In this document: one piece after another, positions 17,213 to 25,635 of the stretch
Layout: every line of letters begins with the position of its first letter
Position numbering within the stretch: position 1 is the first letter of the stretch
From: Mesobacterium_A hydrothermale
GTDB taxonomy: Bacteria > Pseudomonadota > Alphaproteobacteria > Rhodobacterales > Rhodobacteraceae
Reading direction: 5' to 3'
Length of the DNA stretch: 64,000 nucleotides
Assembly (NCBI RefSeq): GCF_035818635.1
Contig: NZ_JAYLLH010000008.1
Span: 1 to 64,000, forward strand
Position numbers and translations under genes: made by a program
Notes under the pieces: model-generated
What the model was told of the DNA's origin: nothing
Database searches by the model: none
What the model saw: only the letters and a program-made list of their open reading frames with translations

Positions 17213-17971
17213 TCATCCCAGCACCCCCAGCCCGGACAAGGCCGATGCCGCGATCACCACCAGGGCAATCCAGCGATAAAGTCTGTCATGCCCCAGGCGA
17301 AACAGCCGCGCCCCAAGCGCGTTGCCCAGCACCGCCGGCATCGCCAGCCCCAGCCCTAGATACAGCGCGCCGGTTTCGAACCGGCCCATCGCCACAAGGT
17401 AGACCCAGATCAGCAGGTCATAGCCCAGCAGGAACAGCAGCGTGTTCGCGCGGATCACGGCGGCCGGCAGCGGCCGGGCGATGTAGAACAAGATCACCGG
17501 CGGCCCCGGCAACCCGGCCACCCCGCCCAGAAACCCCGACGCGGCCCCGATGCCGAACACAGCCGGTTTGCGCACCCGCCCGCGGTATTTCAGCCCCAGC
17601 GCCAGCACCACCAACATCGCGAGCGCCAGCGCGCTGGTCGCAATCCGGAACTGCGCGCCCGAGACATGGTCAAGCGCCCAAAGCCCGACCGGCAGCATCA
17701 CCGCCAGCCCCGCCAGCATCCGCAACAGGTCGCCACGATGCGCCGCCTTCAGCGCCCCACGCACCAACGGCGCCGGGCCCAGTACATCCAGAACGGAAAT
17801 CGCGGCAATTGCCCAGATCGGCGGCAGCACCTGCGCCGCCAGCGGCATGAAGATCAGCCCGGTGCCAAAGCCGGCAAACCCCCGCACCAGCGAAGCCAGA
17901 AACGCCACGCCCGCCAGCCAGATCAGCCCGTCGGGGCCGACCTGGGCCGACAGGGCGTCAGGCATCCACAT
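17213..17971 (-). CDS. TauE/SafE family anion exporter
   Basis: A 252-residue polytopic membrane protein of the sulfite exporter TauE/SafE family, with about eight hydrophobic helices. The family signatures are LVRGFAGFGTGLIFMPLAA in the first half and GAASGFLGGVAGLPGPPVILFYIA in the second, the usual internal duplication. Members export small organosulfur or sulfite anions or serve related transport roles; the substrate here cannot be told. The start overlaps the end of secF by 14 bp (8 bp if Met3 is used), so it is translated from the sec transcript. Confidence 0.88.
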   Translation of the reverse strand: MWMPDALSAQVGPDGLIWLAGVAFLASLVRGFAGFGTGLIFMPLAAQVLPPIWAIAAISVLDVLGPAPLVRGALKAAHRGDLLRMLAGLAVMLPVGLWALDHVSGAQFRIATSALALAMLVVLALGLKYRGRVRKPAVFGIGAASGFLGGVAGLPGPPVILFYIARPLPAAVIRANTLLFLLGYDLLIWVYLVAMGRFETGALYLGLGLAMPAVLGNALGARLFRLGHDRLYRWIALVVIAASALSGLGVLG

Positions 17972-19139
17972 CGGCGTATTGGTTGCCGGTCGGCTTTTGG
18001 GTCTTGGACCAGTCGCGCTTGACCCCCAGCCACAGCAGGATCGCCGAAGCCACGAAGATCGACGAATAGGTGCCCACGATCACGCCCCAGGTCATGGCAA
18101 AGACGAACCCCCGGATCACGTCGCCGCCCAGCACCAGCAGCGCGATCAGCGCCAGCAGCGTTGTACCGGATGTCATCAGGGTCCGGCTCATGGTCTCGTT
18201 GATCGACAGGTTCAGCACCTCGTCCAGCGGCATCTGCTTGTACTTGCGCAGGTTTTCTCGGACCCGGTCGAACACGACCACGGTATCGTTCAGCGAATAA
18301 CCAACGATGGTCAGCAAGGCCGCGATGATCGCCAGGTCGAATTTCAGTTGCAGCTCCGAGAAGATGCCGATCGTCAGCAGCACGTCATGCACAAGGGCCA
18401 GAACTGCCCCCAGAGCGAACTGCCATTCGAACCGCAGCCAGATGTAGATCAGCACGGCACCGATGGCCGCAACCACGGAATAGATCGCGGTCATGATCAG
18501 CTCGCCCGACACTTTCGGGCCCACCGATTCCACCGACACGATCTTGAACCCGTCATAGGTGACCTGGATGGTTTCAAGGCTCAGCCCTTGTTTCAGGGCA
18601 TCGACCAGCGCCAGGTTGGCATCGGCCGACAGCGGCTGGCTGAATTCCAGCACCACCGCATCCCCGACTTCTGTCACCTGCGGGGCAACGCCGGCCGCGG
18701 ACAGGATCGGCTGAATCCGTGCATCCGACGCATCACGCCCGGCCAGCACCATCGTCACGCCCTGCCCGACCGTGGCACCCAGCGTTGCCTCGACCCGGGC
18801 AAGGTCTTCGTTCTCGATGCTTTCCTGCCCGTCCTGCGCCCCGATCCGGATCATCACCACGTTCTGATCGGCGCGGAAATTCGGATCGAACACTTCCGAA
18901 ATCACGACATCGCCCAGCCCCAGCGGTTGCAACACCTCGCGATAGGTGCCCACGTCCACCGGTTGTGTGCTTTCGGTCCGGATCGTGGTGCCGCCGCGAA
19001 AGTCGATGCCATAGTTCAGGCCCTGTACCAGGAACGATACGAAAGCCAGCACCATCATCGCACCAGACAGCCCAAGCCACAGTTTCCAGCGCTTGAAATA
19101 GTCGAGGTTCAGGTTGTCTTTGACAAGTTTCAGCCGCAT
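17958..19139 (-). CDS. secF: Protein translocase subunit SecF
   Basis: SecF, 393 residues, partners SecD in the membrane to pull secreted proteins out of the SecYEG channel using the proton gradient. It shows the N-terminal helix, the periplasmic GIDFRGGT motif, and helices 2-6 with the conserved EFVGPKVS-like segment (here SVESVGPKVSGEL) and GYSLNDTVVVFDRVREN. The start at 19139 gives MRLKLVKDNLNLDYFKRW; the 17 residues before it in the longer frame lie over the secD end and lack support. It begins four bases after the secD stop. Confidence 0.96.
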   Translation of the reverse strand: MRLKLVKDNLNLDYFKRWKLWLGLSGAMMVLAFVSFLVQGLNYGIDFRGGTTIRTESTQPVDVGTYREVLQPLGLGDVVISEVFDPNFRADQNVVMIRIGAQDGQESIENEDLARVEATLGATVGQGVTMVLAGRDASDARIQPILSAAGVAPQVTEVGDAVVLEFSQPLSADANLALVDALKQGLSLETIQVTYDGFKIVSVESVGPKVSGELIMTAIYSVVAAIGAVLIYIWLRFEWQFALGAVLALVHDVLLTIGIFSELQLKFDLAIIAALLTIVGYSLNDTVVVFDRVRENLRKYKQMPLDEVLNLSINETMSRTLMTSGTTLLALIALLVLGGDVIRGFVFAMTWGVIVGTYSSIFVASAILLWLGVKRDWSKTQKPTGNQYADVDA

Positions 19140-19143
19140 GGGA

Positions 19144-20805
19144 TCAGACCTCGATCGTCTTGGGACGGCGGCGCTCGAACCAGATGACAATCAAGAGCCG
19201 GGTCAGGTAAATCGCTGTGAAAACCGAGGTGATGATGCCCAGCCCAAGGGTGATGGCAAAGCCACGCACCGGGCCGGACCCCATCACGAACAGGATCACG
19301 GCGGTGATGAAAGTGGTGATATTGGCATCGATGATCGCCGACAGCGCGCGTTCATAGCCAAGCTCGATCGCCCGGGCCGGGCCGCGGGCCGATTTCAGTT
19401 CCTCGCGGATGCGTTCGAACACCAGCACGTTGGCGTCGACCGCCATGCCGACGGTCAGCACGATGCCGGCTATGCCCGGCAGGGTCAGCGTGCCGCCGAT
19501 GGCCGAAAGCACCCCGATCAGCAGCGCGATGTTCAAGATCAGCGCGATGTTGGCGAAGATGCCGAACAACCCGTAGCTGGCCACCATGAAGACCAGCACA
19601 CCGACGAAGGCCACCATTGTCGCGATCTTGCCCGCGTCGATGCTGTCTTGCCCAAGTTCCGGGCCGATGGTGCGTTCTTCCAGGAAATCCAGCCCTGCAG
19701 GAAGCGCGCCCGCGCGCAGCAGCACGGCCAAGTTGGTCGATTCCTCGATGGTGAAGTTGCCGGTGATGATGCCTGATCCGCCGGCGATATGCGACTGGAT
19801 CACCGGCGCGCTGATCACCTCGTTGTCCAGCACGATGGCAAACGGGCTGCCGATGTTTTCCGCAGTATAGTCGCCAAAGCGGCGCGCACCGGCGGGATTG
19901 AACCGGAAGGTCACCGCCGGGCGGCCGTTCTGGTCAAAGCTGGGCTGCGCGTCGATCAGGTCTTCGCCGGTCACAACCGGCACGCTTTCCAGGACATAGA
20001 AGGTGCCGGACTCATCCAGCGACGGCAGCACCTCTTCGCCCGCGCCGTGTTCGGCATTGGCGTTGGTGGTGCGGCTGACAACCGGCTGGAAGGTCAGTTG
20101 CGCGGTGGTGCCGATGATGTCCTTCAGTTCCTGCGCAGAGCCAAGCCCCGGCACCTGGATCAGGATCCGGTCGGCGCCCTGCTGCTGGATCGTCGGTTCA
20201 CGCGTGCCGACCTCGTCGATGCGGCGGCGGATGATTTCCAGCGACTGCTGCACCGTGCGGTCGTCCAGCGCCTGTTTCTCGGCGTCTGACAGGGTCACGC
20301 TGAGGATCTCGCCTTGCCCGGACACGACAAGATCGGTGGTCCCGGCGGCGGTCAGCGACACCACAGGCTGCGCCAGTCCGCGCACCAGTTGCATGGCGCG
20401 ATCCATGCCGTCGGGGTTGCCGATGCGCACCCGCAGGGTTTCGCCGTCAAAGGGTTGCAGGCGGATCGTGCCGACCGTTTCCCGTTCCGGCCGCAGCACG
20501 TCGCGGATATCGGGCCACAGCGCTTCGAGCCGCGAGGCATAGACCTCCTGCACCCGCACCTCTGCCAGCAGGTGGGCGCCGCCGCGCAGGTCGAGGCCGA
20601 GGTTCACCAGCGTTGCGGGCAAATAGGATGGCCACAGCGCGGCTTGCGCTTCGCGGTCGGGGGTACTGCCCGATTTCTTGATGGCGGCGACCGCATCATT
20701 GTGCTGCTCCACCCGGTTATAGAACACGTTCGGCAGGGCAAAGGTCAGCCCCGCCACCACAAGCGCCCAGATCAGGACGCGTTTCCAGGTGTCGATCTGC
20801 AGCAT
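19144..20805 (-). CDS. secD: Protein translocase subunit SecD
   Basis: SecD, 553 residues, is the larger partner of SecF in the SecDF-YajC complex. It has one N-terminal helix, the P1 periplasmic domain starting with GLDLRGGAHLLAEV, and five C-terminal helices with TIGPELGQDSIDAGK and AVDANVLVFERIREEL. The length is at the lower end of the usual range but complete. It lies between yajC (21 bp upstream) and secF (four bases downstream), the standard operon order. Confidence 0.96.
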   Translation of the reverse strand: MLQIDTWKRVLIWALVVAGLTFALPNVFYNRVEQHNDAVAAIKKSGSTPDREAQAALWPSYLPATLVNLGLDLRGGAHLLAEVRVQEVYASRLEALWPDIRDVLRPERETVGTIRLQPFDGETLRVRIGNPDGMDRAMQLVRGLAQPVVSLTAAGTTDLVVSGQGEILSVTLSDAEKQALDDRTVQQSLEIIRRRIDEVGTREPTIQQQGADRILIQVPGLGSAQELKDIIGTTAQLTFQPVVSRTTNANAEHGAGEEVLPSLDESGTFYVLESVPVVTGEDLIDAQPSFDQNGRPAVTFRFNPAGARRFGDYTAENIGSPFAIVLDNEVISAPVIQSHIAGGSGIITGNFTIEESTNLAVLLRAGALPAGLDFLEERTIGPELGQDSIDAGKIATMVAFVGVLVFMVASYGLFGIFANIALILNIALLIGVLSAIGGTLTLPGIAGIVLTVGMAVDANVLVFERIREELKSARGPARAIELGYERALSAIIDANITTFITAVILFVMGSGPVRGFAITLGLGIITSVFTAIYLTRLLIVIWFERRRPKTIEV

Positions 20806-20826
20806 GGTGCGGCCTTTCGTGCGGGA

Positions 20827-21117
20827 TCAGGCGTCGGCGGCCGGCTCGGTCTTGGACAGAACCTGAGAGATCGTGGACTGCACCACGCGGACCTTCACGC
20901 CCTCGGCAATCTCGACCTCTACCTCGTTGTTTTCACGGACTTTCACGACCTTCCCGATCATTCCGCCCTGGGTCACCACCTGGTCGCCGCGGCGCAGGGC
21001 CGAGACCATTTTCTGGTGCTCTTTCATCTTCTTCTGCTGGGGACGGATCAGCAGCAGGTACATGATCGCGAAGATCAGGATCAGCGGAATGAACTGGCCG
21101 AGGGCATTGGCGTCCAT
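20827..21117 (-). CDS. yajC: Sec translocase accessory protein YajC
   Basis: A 96-residue single-helix membrane protein that associates with SecDF. It begins MDANALGQFIPLILIFAIMYLLLIRPQQKKMKEHQ, the classical YajC start, followed by the cytoplasmic GDQVVTQGGMIGKVVKV segment. The start at 21117 has GGAG upstream; the longer frame adds 48 residues of unrelated sequence. It is the first gene of the yajC-secD-secF run. Confidence 0.95.
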   Translation of the reverse strand: MDANALGQFIPLILIFAIMYLLLIRPQQKKMKEHQKMVSALRRGDQVVTQGGMIGKVVKVRENNEVEVEIAEGVKVRVVQSTISQVLSKTEPAADA

Positions 21118-21346
21118 GGGGGGCTCCTTTGGGCGTGAGTGGGCCGGGACCGGCCTGCAAATTTGGGCGGAACCTATGCGCTGTGCCGGTCGGGTGCAAG
21201 GCGCGGCAGTGCTGAAAAGCGCGACAATTCGCGATGCACAACCGATGCACAACCCATGCACATCCCATGCGCATCGTCATGCACCGCTTGCCCTGACGCC
21301 AAGCCGCGCCTAGCATGGGGGGCAGAGAGGCTGAAAGGATCGTCCG

Positions 21347-22600
21347 ATGGACGCCACCACGGTGCTGCACCTGACCCTGCCGGTATCGCCCGCGGTGGTG
21401 ACCTTCGCCGCCAAGGCGGTGGGACTGCTGCTGGCACTGGCATTGGTGTTCGGGGCGATCAACGCCGTCGCCATGCCGGCCCCGAAGGCTGCACGCCGAT
21501 CCTGGATCGAACGCCTGCGCGCGCAGGTGCGGCTGGACGATCTGCCGCTGTTTGTCTTTTTCCTGATCTTCGTGCTATGGGCCGGGATCGCGCTGGTGCT
21601 GCTGGCCGGGCTGTACGTTCTGGTGTGGGACGTGACCCTGGATACCGTGCCCGGACGTGACGATAGCGGCGCCCTGTGGGAGTTCCGCTTCAAGCTGGCG
21701 CAACTGGCGGCGCTGACCACGGTCATGGGCGCGGTGGTGGCGCTGCCGATCACGCTGAACCGTGTGCGCCTGACACGGGAGGCCAACGACACCGCCCGCG
21801 AGTCGCTGCTGAACGACAAGATCAACGTCGCGGCGGCCGATCTGCACGCGATGCGACAGGTGTCGGAAAAGGTCCGGCGCGCGGGCAAGGTCGAATGGAT
21901 CACCCGGTGGCAAGACGACGTGATCCGCCGCACCGCCGCCATCGACCGGCTGGAACGGCTGGCCAACGAAGAACCCAAAGAGGCCCCGGCGGTTGCCCGG
22001 ATGCTGAGCGTTTATGTCCGCGAACTGTCGCGGGAGTTTCCGGCGAAGGCGGTGCCGGAGGGGGCCGATGTTGACGCACCAAGAGCGTGGGCCGCGGCCC
22101 TCGAACCTGCGCGGTCCGACATGGAAAAGGCGGCGCAGACGCTGGGACGGTTGCGCGACATCCCGGATGTGGATGTGACCCGGATCGAAATCGACCTGCG
22201 CAGCGCCAACCTGCAAGGGTTTGACCTGCAGCATTTGAATTTCGAAAAAGCGCGGTTTGAAAAAGCGGAGTTGCAGGGGGCAAACCTCGGGGGCGCGGAG
22301 TTGCAGGGGGCAGACCTCGGGGGCGCGGAGTTCGATCCCGCAACAAACCTGAGGGCAGCCTTGCTGCGCGGCGCTGCCCTCAGGTTTGTTGACTTTACCG
22401 CCATACCACAAATCGAGGCGCATGTTCCGGACCTATTCGGCGATGCCTCTGTCACCCTGCCCGGCAGGGCCACGCCCGATCACCCCGACTGGCCCGCGCA
22501 TTGGCCAAGAAAGGAACTCGGCTGGAAAGACTTCGATCCTCAATGGCGCGCCTGGCAGCGCTCCATCGGGATGACCCCGGACGGGTCCAAAATCGACTGA
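21347..22600 (+). CDS. Membrane protein with short pentapeptide repeat
   Basis: A 417-residue protein with two or three N-terminal hydrophobic helices (about 17-42, 65-92 and 118-140), a charged helical middle, and a pentapeptide-repeat segment near residues 280-350 (SANLQGFDLQHLNFEKARFEKAELQGANLGGAELQ and following). Within the repeat the DNA holds tandem 30-bp units, then a perfect 19-bp inverted repeat that encodes NLRAALLRGAALRF. The C terminus is Trp-rich. Pentapeptide stretches form right-handed beta helices; no enzymatic motif is seen and the function is unknown. GAAAGGA precedes the start. Confidence 0.75.
   Translation: MDATTVLHLTLPVSPAVVTFAAKAVGLLLALALVFGAINAVAMPAPKAARRSWIERLRAQVRLDDLPLFVFFLIFVLWAGIALVLLAGLYVLVWDVTLDTVPGRDDSGALWEFRFKLAQLAALTTVMGAVVALPITLNRVRLTREANDTARESLLNDKINVAAADLHAMRQVSEKVRRAGKVEWITRWQDDVIRRTAAIDRLERLANEEPKEAPAVARMLSVYVRELSREFPAKAVPEGADVDAPRAWAAALEPARSDMEKAAQTLGRLRDIPDVDVTRIEIDLRSANLQGFDLQHLNFEKARFEKAELQGANLGGAELQGADLGGAEFDPATNLRAALLRGAALRFVDFTAIPQIEAHVPDLFGDASVTLPGRATPDHPDWPAHWPRKELGWKDFDPQWRAWQRSIGMTPDGSKID
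22341..22391. repeat. Perfect 19-bp inverted repeat inside a coding region
   Basis: CAACAAACCTGAGGGCAGC (22341-22359) is exactly complementary to 22373-22391, with a 13-base spacer. It lies wholly within the pentapeptide-repeat gene without breaking the frame. It is preceded at about 22265-22331 by two tandem 30-bp units (TTGCAGGGGGCAnACCTCGG plus GGGCGCGGAG). Confidence 0.85.
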
Positions 22601-22665
22601 CCCCTGCCCTCAAGACCCCCGGATTTTGTCAAACCCTTGCCCAAATGCCCAGGTAGACCGCGCCC

Positions 22666-22902
22666 ATGATACAGGATTTTCTTTCCCTCCACGCCCAGCT
22701 GTCCGCCGTTCTGACCGAGGCCGGACTGGGGGCCTATACCAACTATCTGCTTGCGCTGGCTGCGGTGCTGGTGCTGGCGGTGCTGCGCGGGCTGTACGTC
22801 GCCGTCGCCTATCGCGATTTCACCGAGGCGGAGCGCGCCGAACTGATGCACGACCCGCATGATTTCCACCTGCTGGAGCATGGCAAGAAACGGCGCTGGT
22901 AA
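22666..22902 (+). CDS. Small single-helix membrane protein
   Basis: A 78-residue protein of unknown function. Residues about 25-48 (YTNYLLALAAVLVLAVLRGLYVAV) form one membrane helix, followed by an acidic and then basic tail (AERAELMHDPHDFHLLEHGKKRRW). No family is recognised. The ribosome binding site is weak (AGGTAG). It follows the pentapeptide gene by 65 bp and ends before a bidirectional terminator. Real coding is supported by the helix, codon use and the neat position, but not by a known homologue. Confidence 0.55.
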   Translation: MIQDFLSLHAQLSAVLTEAGLGAYTNYLLALAAVLVLAVLRGLYVAVAYRDFTEAERAELMHDPHDFHLLEHGKKRRW

Positions 22903-22923
22903 GCGCCCCCGCCCCGCGCGAGA

Positions 22924-22965
22924 CCCGAAAGCCCCGGCCGATGCGCCGGGGCGTTGCGTTTCGGG
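22924..22965. terminator. Terminator between convergent genes
   Basis: GCCCCGGC (22931-22938) pairs with GCCGGGGC (22945-22952), extended by an outer CCCGAAA / TTTCGGG pair (22924-22930 and 22959-22965). It lies between a small membrane-protein gene and the cytochrome c gene, which converge. Confidence 0.65.
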
Positions 22966-22971
22966 GCAGCG

Positions 22972-23385
22972 TCAGCGCGTTTTCTGGATCGATTCCAGGT
23001 ATTCGACCAGCGCGACCAGCTTCCACGGGGTCGGCGTCTGCACCCCGTCACCGCTGTCGAAGGGCACAAGCTCTCCTTCCAGCAGGGTGCCGAATTCGGG
23101 CATCCCGGGGCGGTCATCGTCCAGCCGGGTATAGCCATCGACGATCGACATGACCTTGGCGCGGGGGAAGGTGTTGCCGTGCCGGACCTGGATCAGCGTC
23201 AGGTTCTTCGGCGGCTTGGCCATGTTGCGGGCGTAAGGCCCGTCACCGGTGCCGCTGTCGCCGTGGCACGAGGCGCAATATTGCGCGTAAAGCGCGTGGC
23301 CGTCGCTGTGGTCCGGCATCGTGGTTTCCATGCAGGCCGCCACCAGCGTCAGCCCGGCGAGTGCCCCGATCCATATGCGCGTCAT
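22972..23385 (-). CDS. Cytochrome c lipoprotein
   Basis: A 137-residue mono-haem c-type cytochrome. The start at 23385, with AAGGAG upstream, gives a lipoprotein signal peptide ending LTLVAAC (Cys18). The haem motif is CASCH (C37, C40, H41) in LYAQYCASCHGDSGTGDGPYA, and a distal Met is likely in the PGMPEF segment. It is therefore probably anchored to a membrane facing the periplasm and carries electrons there. Its partner oxidase or dehydrogenase is not nearby. It converges on the small membrane-protein gene. Confidence 0.9.
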   Translation of the reverse strand: MTRIWIGALAGLTLVAACMETTMPDHSDGHALYAQYCASCHGDSGTGDGPYARNMAKPPKNLTLIQVRHGNTFPRAKVMSIVDGYTRLDDDRPGMPEFGTLLEGELVPFDSGDGVQTPTPWKLVALVEYLESIQKTR

Positions 23386-23534
23386 GATATGCTCCTTCCC
23401 TGCCGTTTGTCGGCCTGCCCGTTTGCGCCGCAGTCTGACACCGCGCGCGGGCCTGTGCAACGGGCGCCGCATTGGTGGTGGACAGGGCGGCGCAACGGGG
23501 CCACTCTCGGCCGGGAAAACGGGAGGGATCGGCG

Positions 23535-23936
23535 ATGCGCGAGGCGGCAGAGGGCTGGCTGCGGGACTATTTCGCGGACTGGGTGCGGGCGCTGGACCTG
23601 ACGATCGAGGAGATCGGGCCAGAGGGCGTGGTGATGTCGATGCCGATCAGCGATGCGATCCGGCGGTCGGGCGGAATCGCGTCGGGCCAGGCGCTGGCGG
23701 CGCTGGCGGACACCGCGATGGTCTTTGCCTGCGCCGGGCATTTCGGCGCGTTCGTGCCCGTGGCGACAACCACGCTGGACACCCGGTTCCTGCGGCCCGC
23801 AAGCGGCGCACGGCTGCGCTGCGAGGCCACGGTGATCCGCGCCGGCAAGGCGATTGTCTTTGCCGAGGCGCGGCTGCTGGATCTGCCTTCGGGCAAGGCG
23901 GTGGCGCAGGCCAGCGCCACGTTTTTCAAACCCTGA
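23535..23936 (+). CDS. PaaI-type hotdog thioesterase
   Basis: A 133-residue hotdog-fold protein of the PaaI/YbgC-like acyl-CoA thioesterase group. The GGIASGQALAALADTAMVFACAGH helix with its Asp, followed by VATTTLDTRFLRPA, is the expected core; this group hydrolyses acyl- or aryl-CoA thioesters. The start at 23535 has GGGAGGG upstream. It is 13 bp from the following YdcZ-like exporter gene, so the two are probably cotranscribed. The substrate is not evident. Confidence 0.85.
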   Translation: MREAAEGWLRDYFADWVRALDLTIEEIGPEGVVMSMPISDAIRRSGGIASGQALAALADTAMVFACAGHFGAFVPVATTTLDTRFLRPASGARLRCEATVIRAGKAIVFAEARLLDLPSGKAVAQASATFFKP

Positions 23937-23949
23937 GAGGGAGGCAGGC

Positions 23950-24384
23950 ATGCCGGTTTACGCGTTTACCATGTTGTTGGCAGGTCTGGGCATCCCGATC
24001 CTGGCCGCGCTGAATGCCGCCCTGGGCGTGCGCCTTGGGGCGCCGGTCGCGGCGGCATCGGTGCTGTTTCTTGTGGCGTTCACTGTGACGGTGGCGATCT
24101 TGCTGGTGACCGGACCACAAGCGCTGGCCAAGCTGCCGGCGACCCCGAAACACCTGTGGCTGGGCGGGCTGTTCGTGGCGTTCTACGTGCTGTCGGTGAC
24201 CATCGTCGCGCCGAAATTCGGGGTCGGGAACGCGGTGTTCTTTGTTCTGATCGGGCAGTTGATCTCGGCCGCCGCCATTGACCACTACGGGTTGTTCGGG
24301 GCGCGGGTGTCGCCGCTGACGCTGGCCCGCGCGGCGGGGATCGCGATCATGGCCTTCGGGGTCTGGGTGACACAGCGCGCGTAA
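23950..24384 (+). CDS. YdcZ/DUF606-type DMT transporter
   Basis: A 144-residue membrane protein with five hydrophobic helices, matching half-size members of the drug/metabolite transporter superfamily (DUF606, YdcZ). Signature stretches are GIPILAALNAALGVRLGAPVAAASVLFLVAF and FVLIGQLISAAAIDHYGLFG. Such half-size proteins act as dimers, and most have no known substrate. It begins 13 bp after the thioesterase gene and has GAGGGAGG upstream. Its stop is two bases from the stop of the converging hypothetical gene. Confidence 0.85.
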   Translation: MPVYAFTMLLAGLGIPILAALNAALGVRLGAPVAAASVLFLVAFTVTVAILLVTGPQALAKLPATPKHLWLGGLFVAFYVLSVTIVAPKFGVGNAVFFVLIGQLISAAAIDHYGLFGARVSPLTLARAAGIAIMAFGVWVTQRA

Positions 24385-24386
24385 GC

Positions 24387-24827
24387 TCAGGCCGCTTCGC
24401 CGAAAGACACCCAGTCCTGCGGAAGGTCGTGGCGGGTCGAGTCCAGCAGCGCGGTCTTGCTGCGTGTGACCACCAGCAGCGCGTCAAAGTCGGTCGGGCC
24501 GAAGTCGGTGGCGTATTTCGCCAGATCGTACCATTCCCAGCCGGTCACCGCGTCGGGCGCGGGCAGCGGATAGGTTTTCAGGGTCAGGGTCGGACCGATG
24601 GGACGCCGCAGGCGCGGGGCGGCATCGGGGGCCTTGCCCGACAACCGGCAGCCGAGGGCGTGGCCCGCGGTGTCAACGGCACGACGCTGAATGCCGGGGG
24701 TGGTCCCGGTCGCCGGACGGGCTGCGGCCTGCGCGCGCGGGTCGTCCTTGGGATCGTCCCAGACATCCATGAACGCCACGGACAGCGGCACAAGCGCCAT
24801 AAGAATTGCGATGACTTCGATCGGCAT
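24387..24827 (-). CDS. Hypothetical protein with N-terminal membrane helix
   Basis: A 146-residue protein of unknown function. Residues about 3-22 (IEVIAILMALVPLSVAFMDV) make one membrane anchor, followed by an acidic Pro/Ala-rich linker and a globular C-terminal half ending in FGPTDFDALLVVTRSKTALLDSTRHDLPQDWVSFGEAA. No family is recognised. The start at 24827 was chosen because upstream codons read as an out-of-frame copy of lolD and the intergenic region. It lies downstream of lolD, with hairpins between. Confidence 0.6.
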   Translation of the reverse strand: MPIEVIAILMALVPLSVAFMDVWDDPKDDPRAQAAARPATGTTPGIQRRAVDTAGHALGCRLSGKAPDAAPRLRRPIGPTLTLKTYPLPAPDAVTGWEWYDLAKYATDFGPTDFDALLVVTRSKTALLDSTRHDLPQDWVSFGEAA

Positions 24828-24919
24828 GGTCCAGCCCCTGACATCTCCGAATTCTGAAGGAATAGACGGGGATTCGGGTGGCTTTACGGCGCGATTGTGA
24901 AGCTTTGGGGGAAAGTTGC

Positions 24920-24952
24920 ACGGGCTTCGCCCGTTCTGCGTGCGGGCAGAAC
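24920..24952 (-). terminator. Double hairpin after lolD
   Basis: ACGGGC-TTC-GCCCGT (24920-24934) and GTTCTGC, six bases, GCAGAAC (24933-24952) overlap by two bases and lie just past the lolD stop on the minus strand. They are followed in that direction by GCAACTTT. They may form alternative structures that end the lol transcript. Confidence 0.4.
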
Positions 24953-24960
24953 CGGCCCGC

Positions 24961-25635
24961 TCAGGCGATCCGCCCCTGATCGAGCCGCACCTGGCGATCC
25001 ATCCGGGCGGCAAGGTCAAGGTTGTGGGTCGCCACCAGAGCCGCCAGCCCGGTGTCCCGCGCCAGTCGCACCAGCGCGGCGAACACCTGATCGGATGTGC
25101 CCGGATCGAGGTTGCCGGTGGGTTCATCCGCCAACAGCAGCTTTGGCGCATTGGCCATCGCCCGGCAAAACGCGACGCGCTGCTGTTCGCCGCCCGACAG
25201 CGCCGAGGGGCGGTGCGTGGCGCGATCCGTCAGGCCGACGCTGTCCAGCAGGGATTGCGCGCGGGCGTCTGCCTGCGGCCTTGGGGTGCCGTTGGCCAGT
25301 TGCGGCAGGGCGATGTTTTCCAGCGCGGTGAATTCCGGCAGCAGGTGGTGGAACTGGTAGACAAAGCCCACGTCCTGCCGTCGCACCGTGGTGCGCCTGC
25401 GGTCGCTGGCACCCTGCATCGGCGTGCCGCCGATTTCGACCGCGCCAGCGTCGGGCGTGTCCAGCAGCCCGGCGATTTGCAGCAGAGTCGACTTGCCCGC
25501 ACCGGACGGCGCGACAAGCGCCACGATTTCCCCCGCGCGCAATTCCAGATCGACCCCGCGCAGGACCGGCACGGCCCCTGCCCCCTTGCCATAGGTTTTC
25601 CGGATCCCCGACAGGTGCAGCACGGTGTCATTCAT
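24961..25635 (-). CDS. lolD: Lipoprotein-releasing ABC ATPase LolD
   Basis: A 224-residue ATPase of the LolCDE complex, which extracts outer-membrane lipoproteins from the inner membrane and hands them to LolA. Walker A is APSGAGKST (about 41-49; the first Gly is Ala here), the Q-loop is YQFHHLLPEFTALEN, the signature is LSGGEQQRVAFCRAM, and Walker B is LLLADEPTGNLD. The start overlaps the end of the lolC/E gene by eight bases, so the two are coupled. Confidence 0.95.
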   Translation of the reverse strand: MNDTVLHLSGIRKTYGKGAGAVPVLRGVDLELRAGEIVALVAPSGAGKSTLLQIAGLLDTPDAGAVEIGGTPMQGASDRRRTTVRRQDVGFVYQFHHLLPEFTALENIALPQLANGTPRPQADARAQSLLDSVGLTDRATHRPSALSGGEQQRVAFCRAMANAPKLLLADEPTGNLDPGTSDQVFAALVRLARDTGLAALVATHNLDLAARMDRQVRLDQGRIA

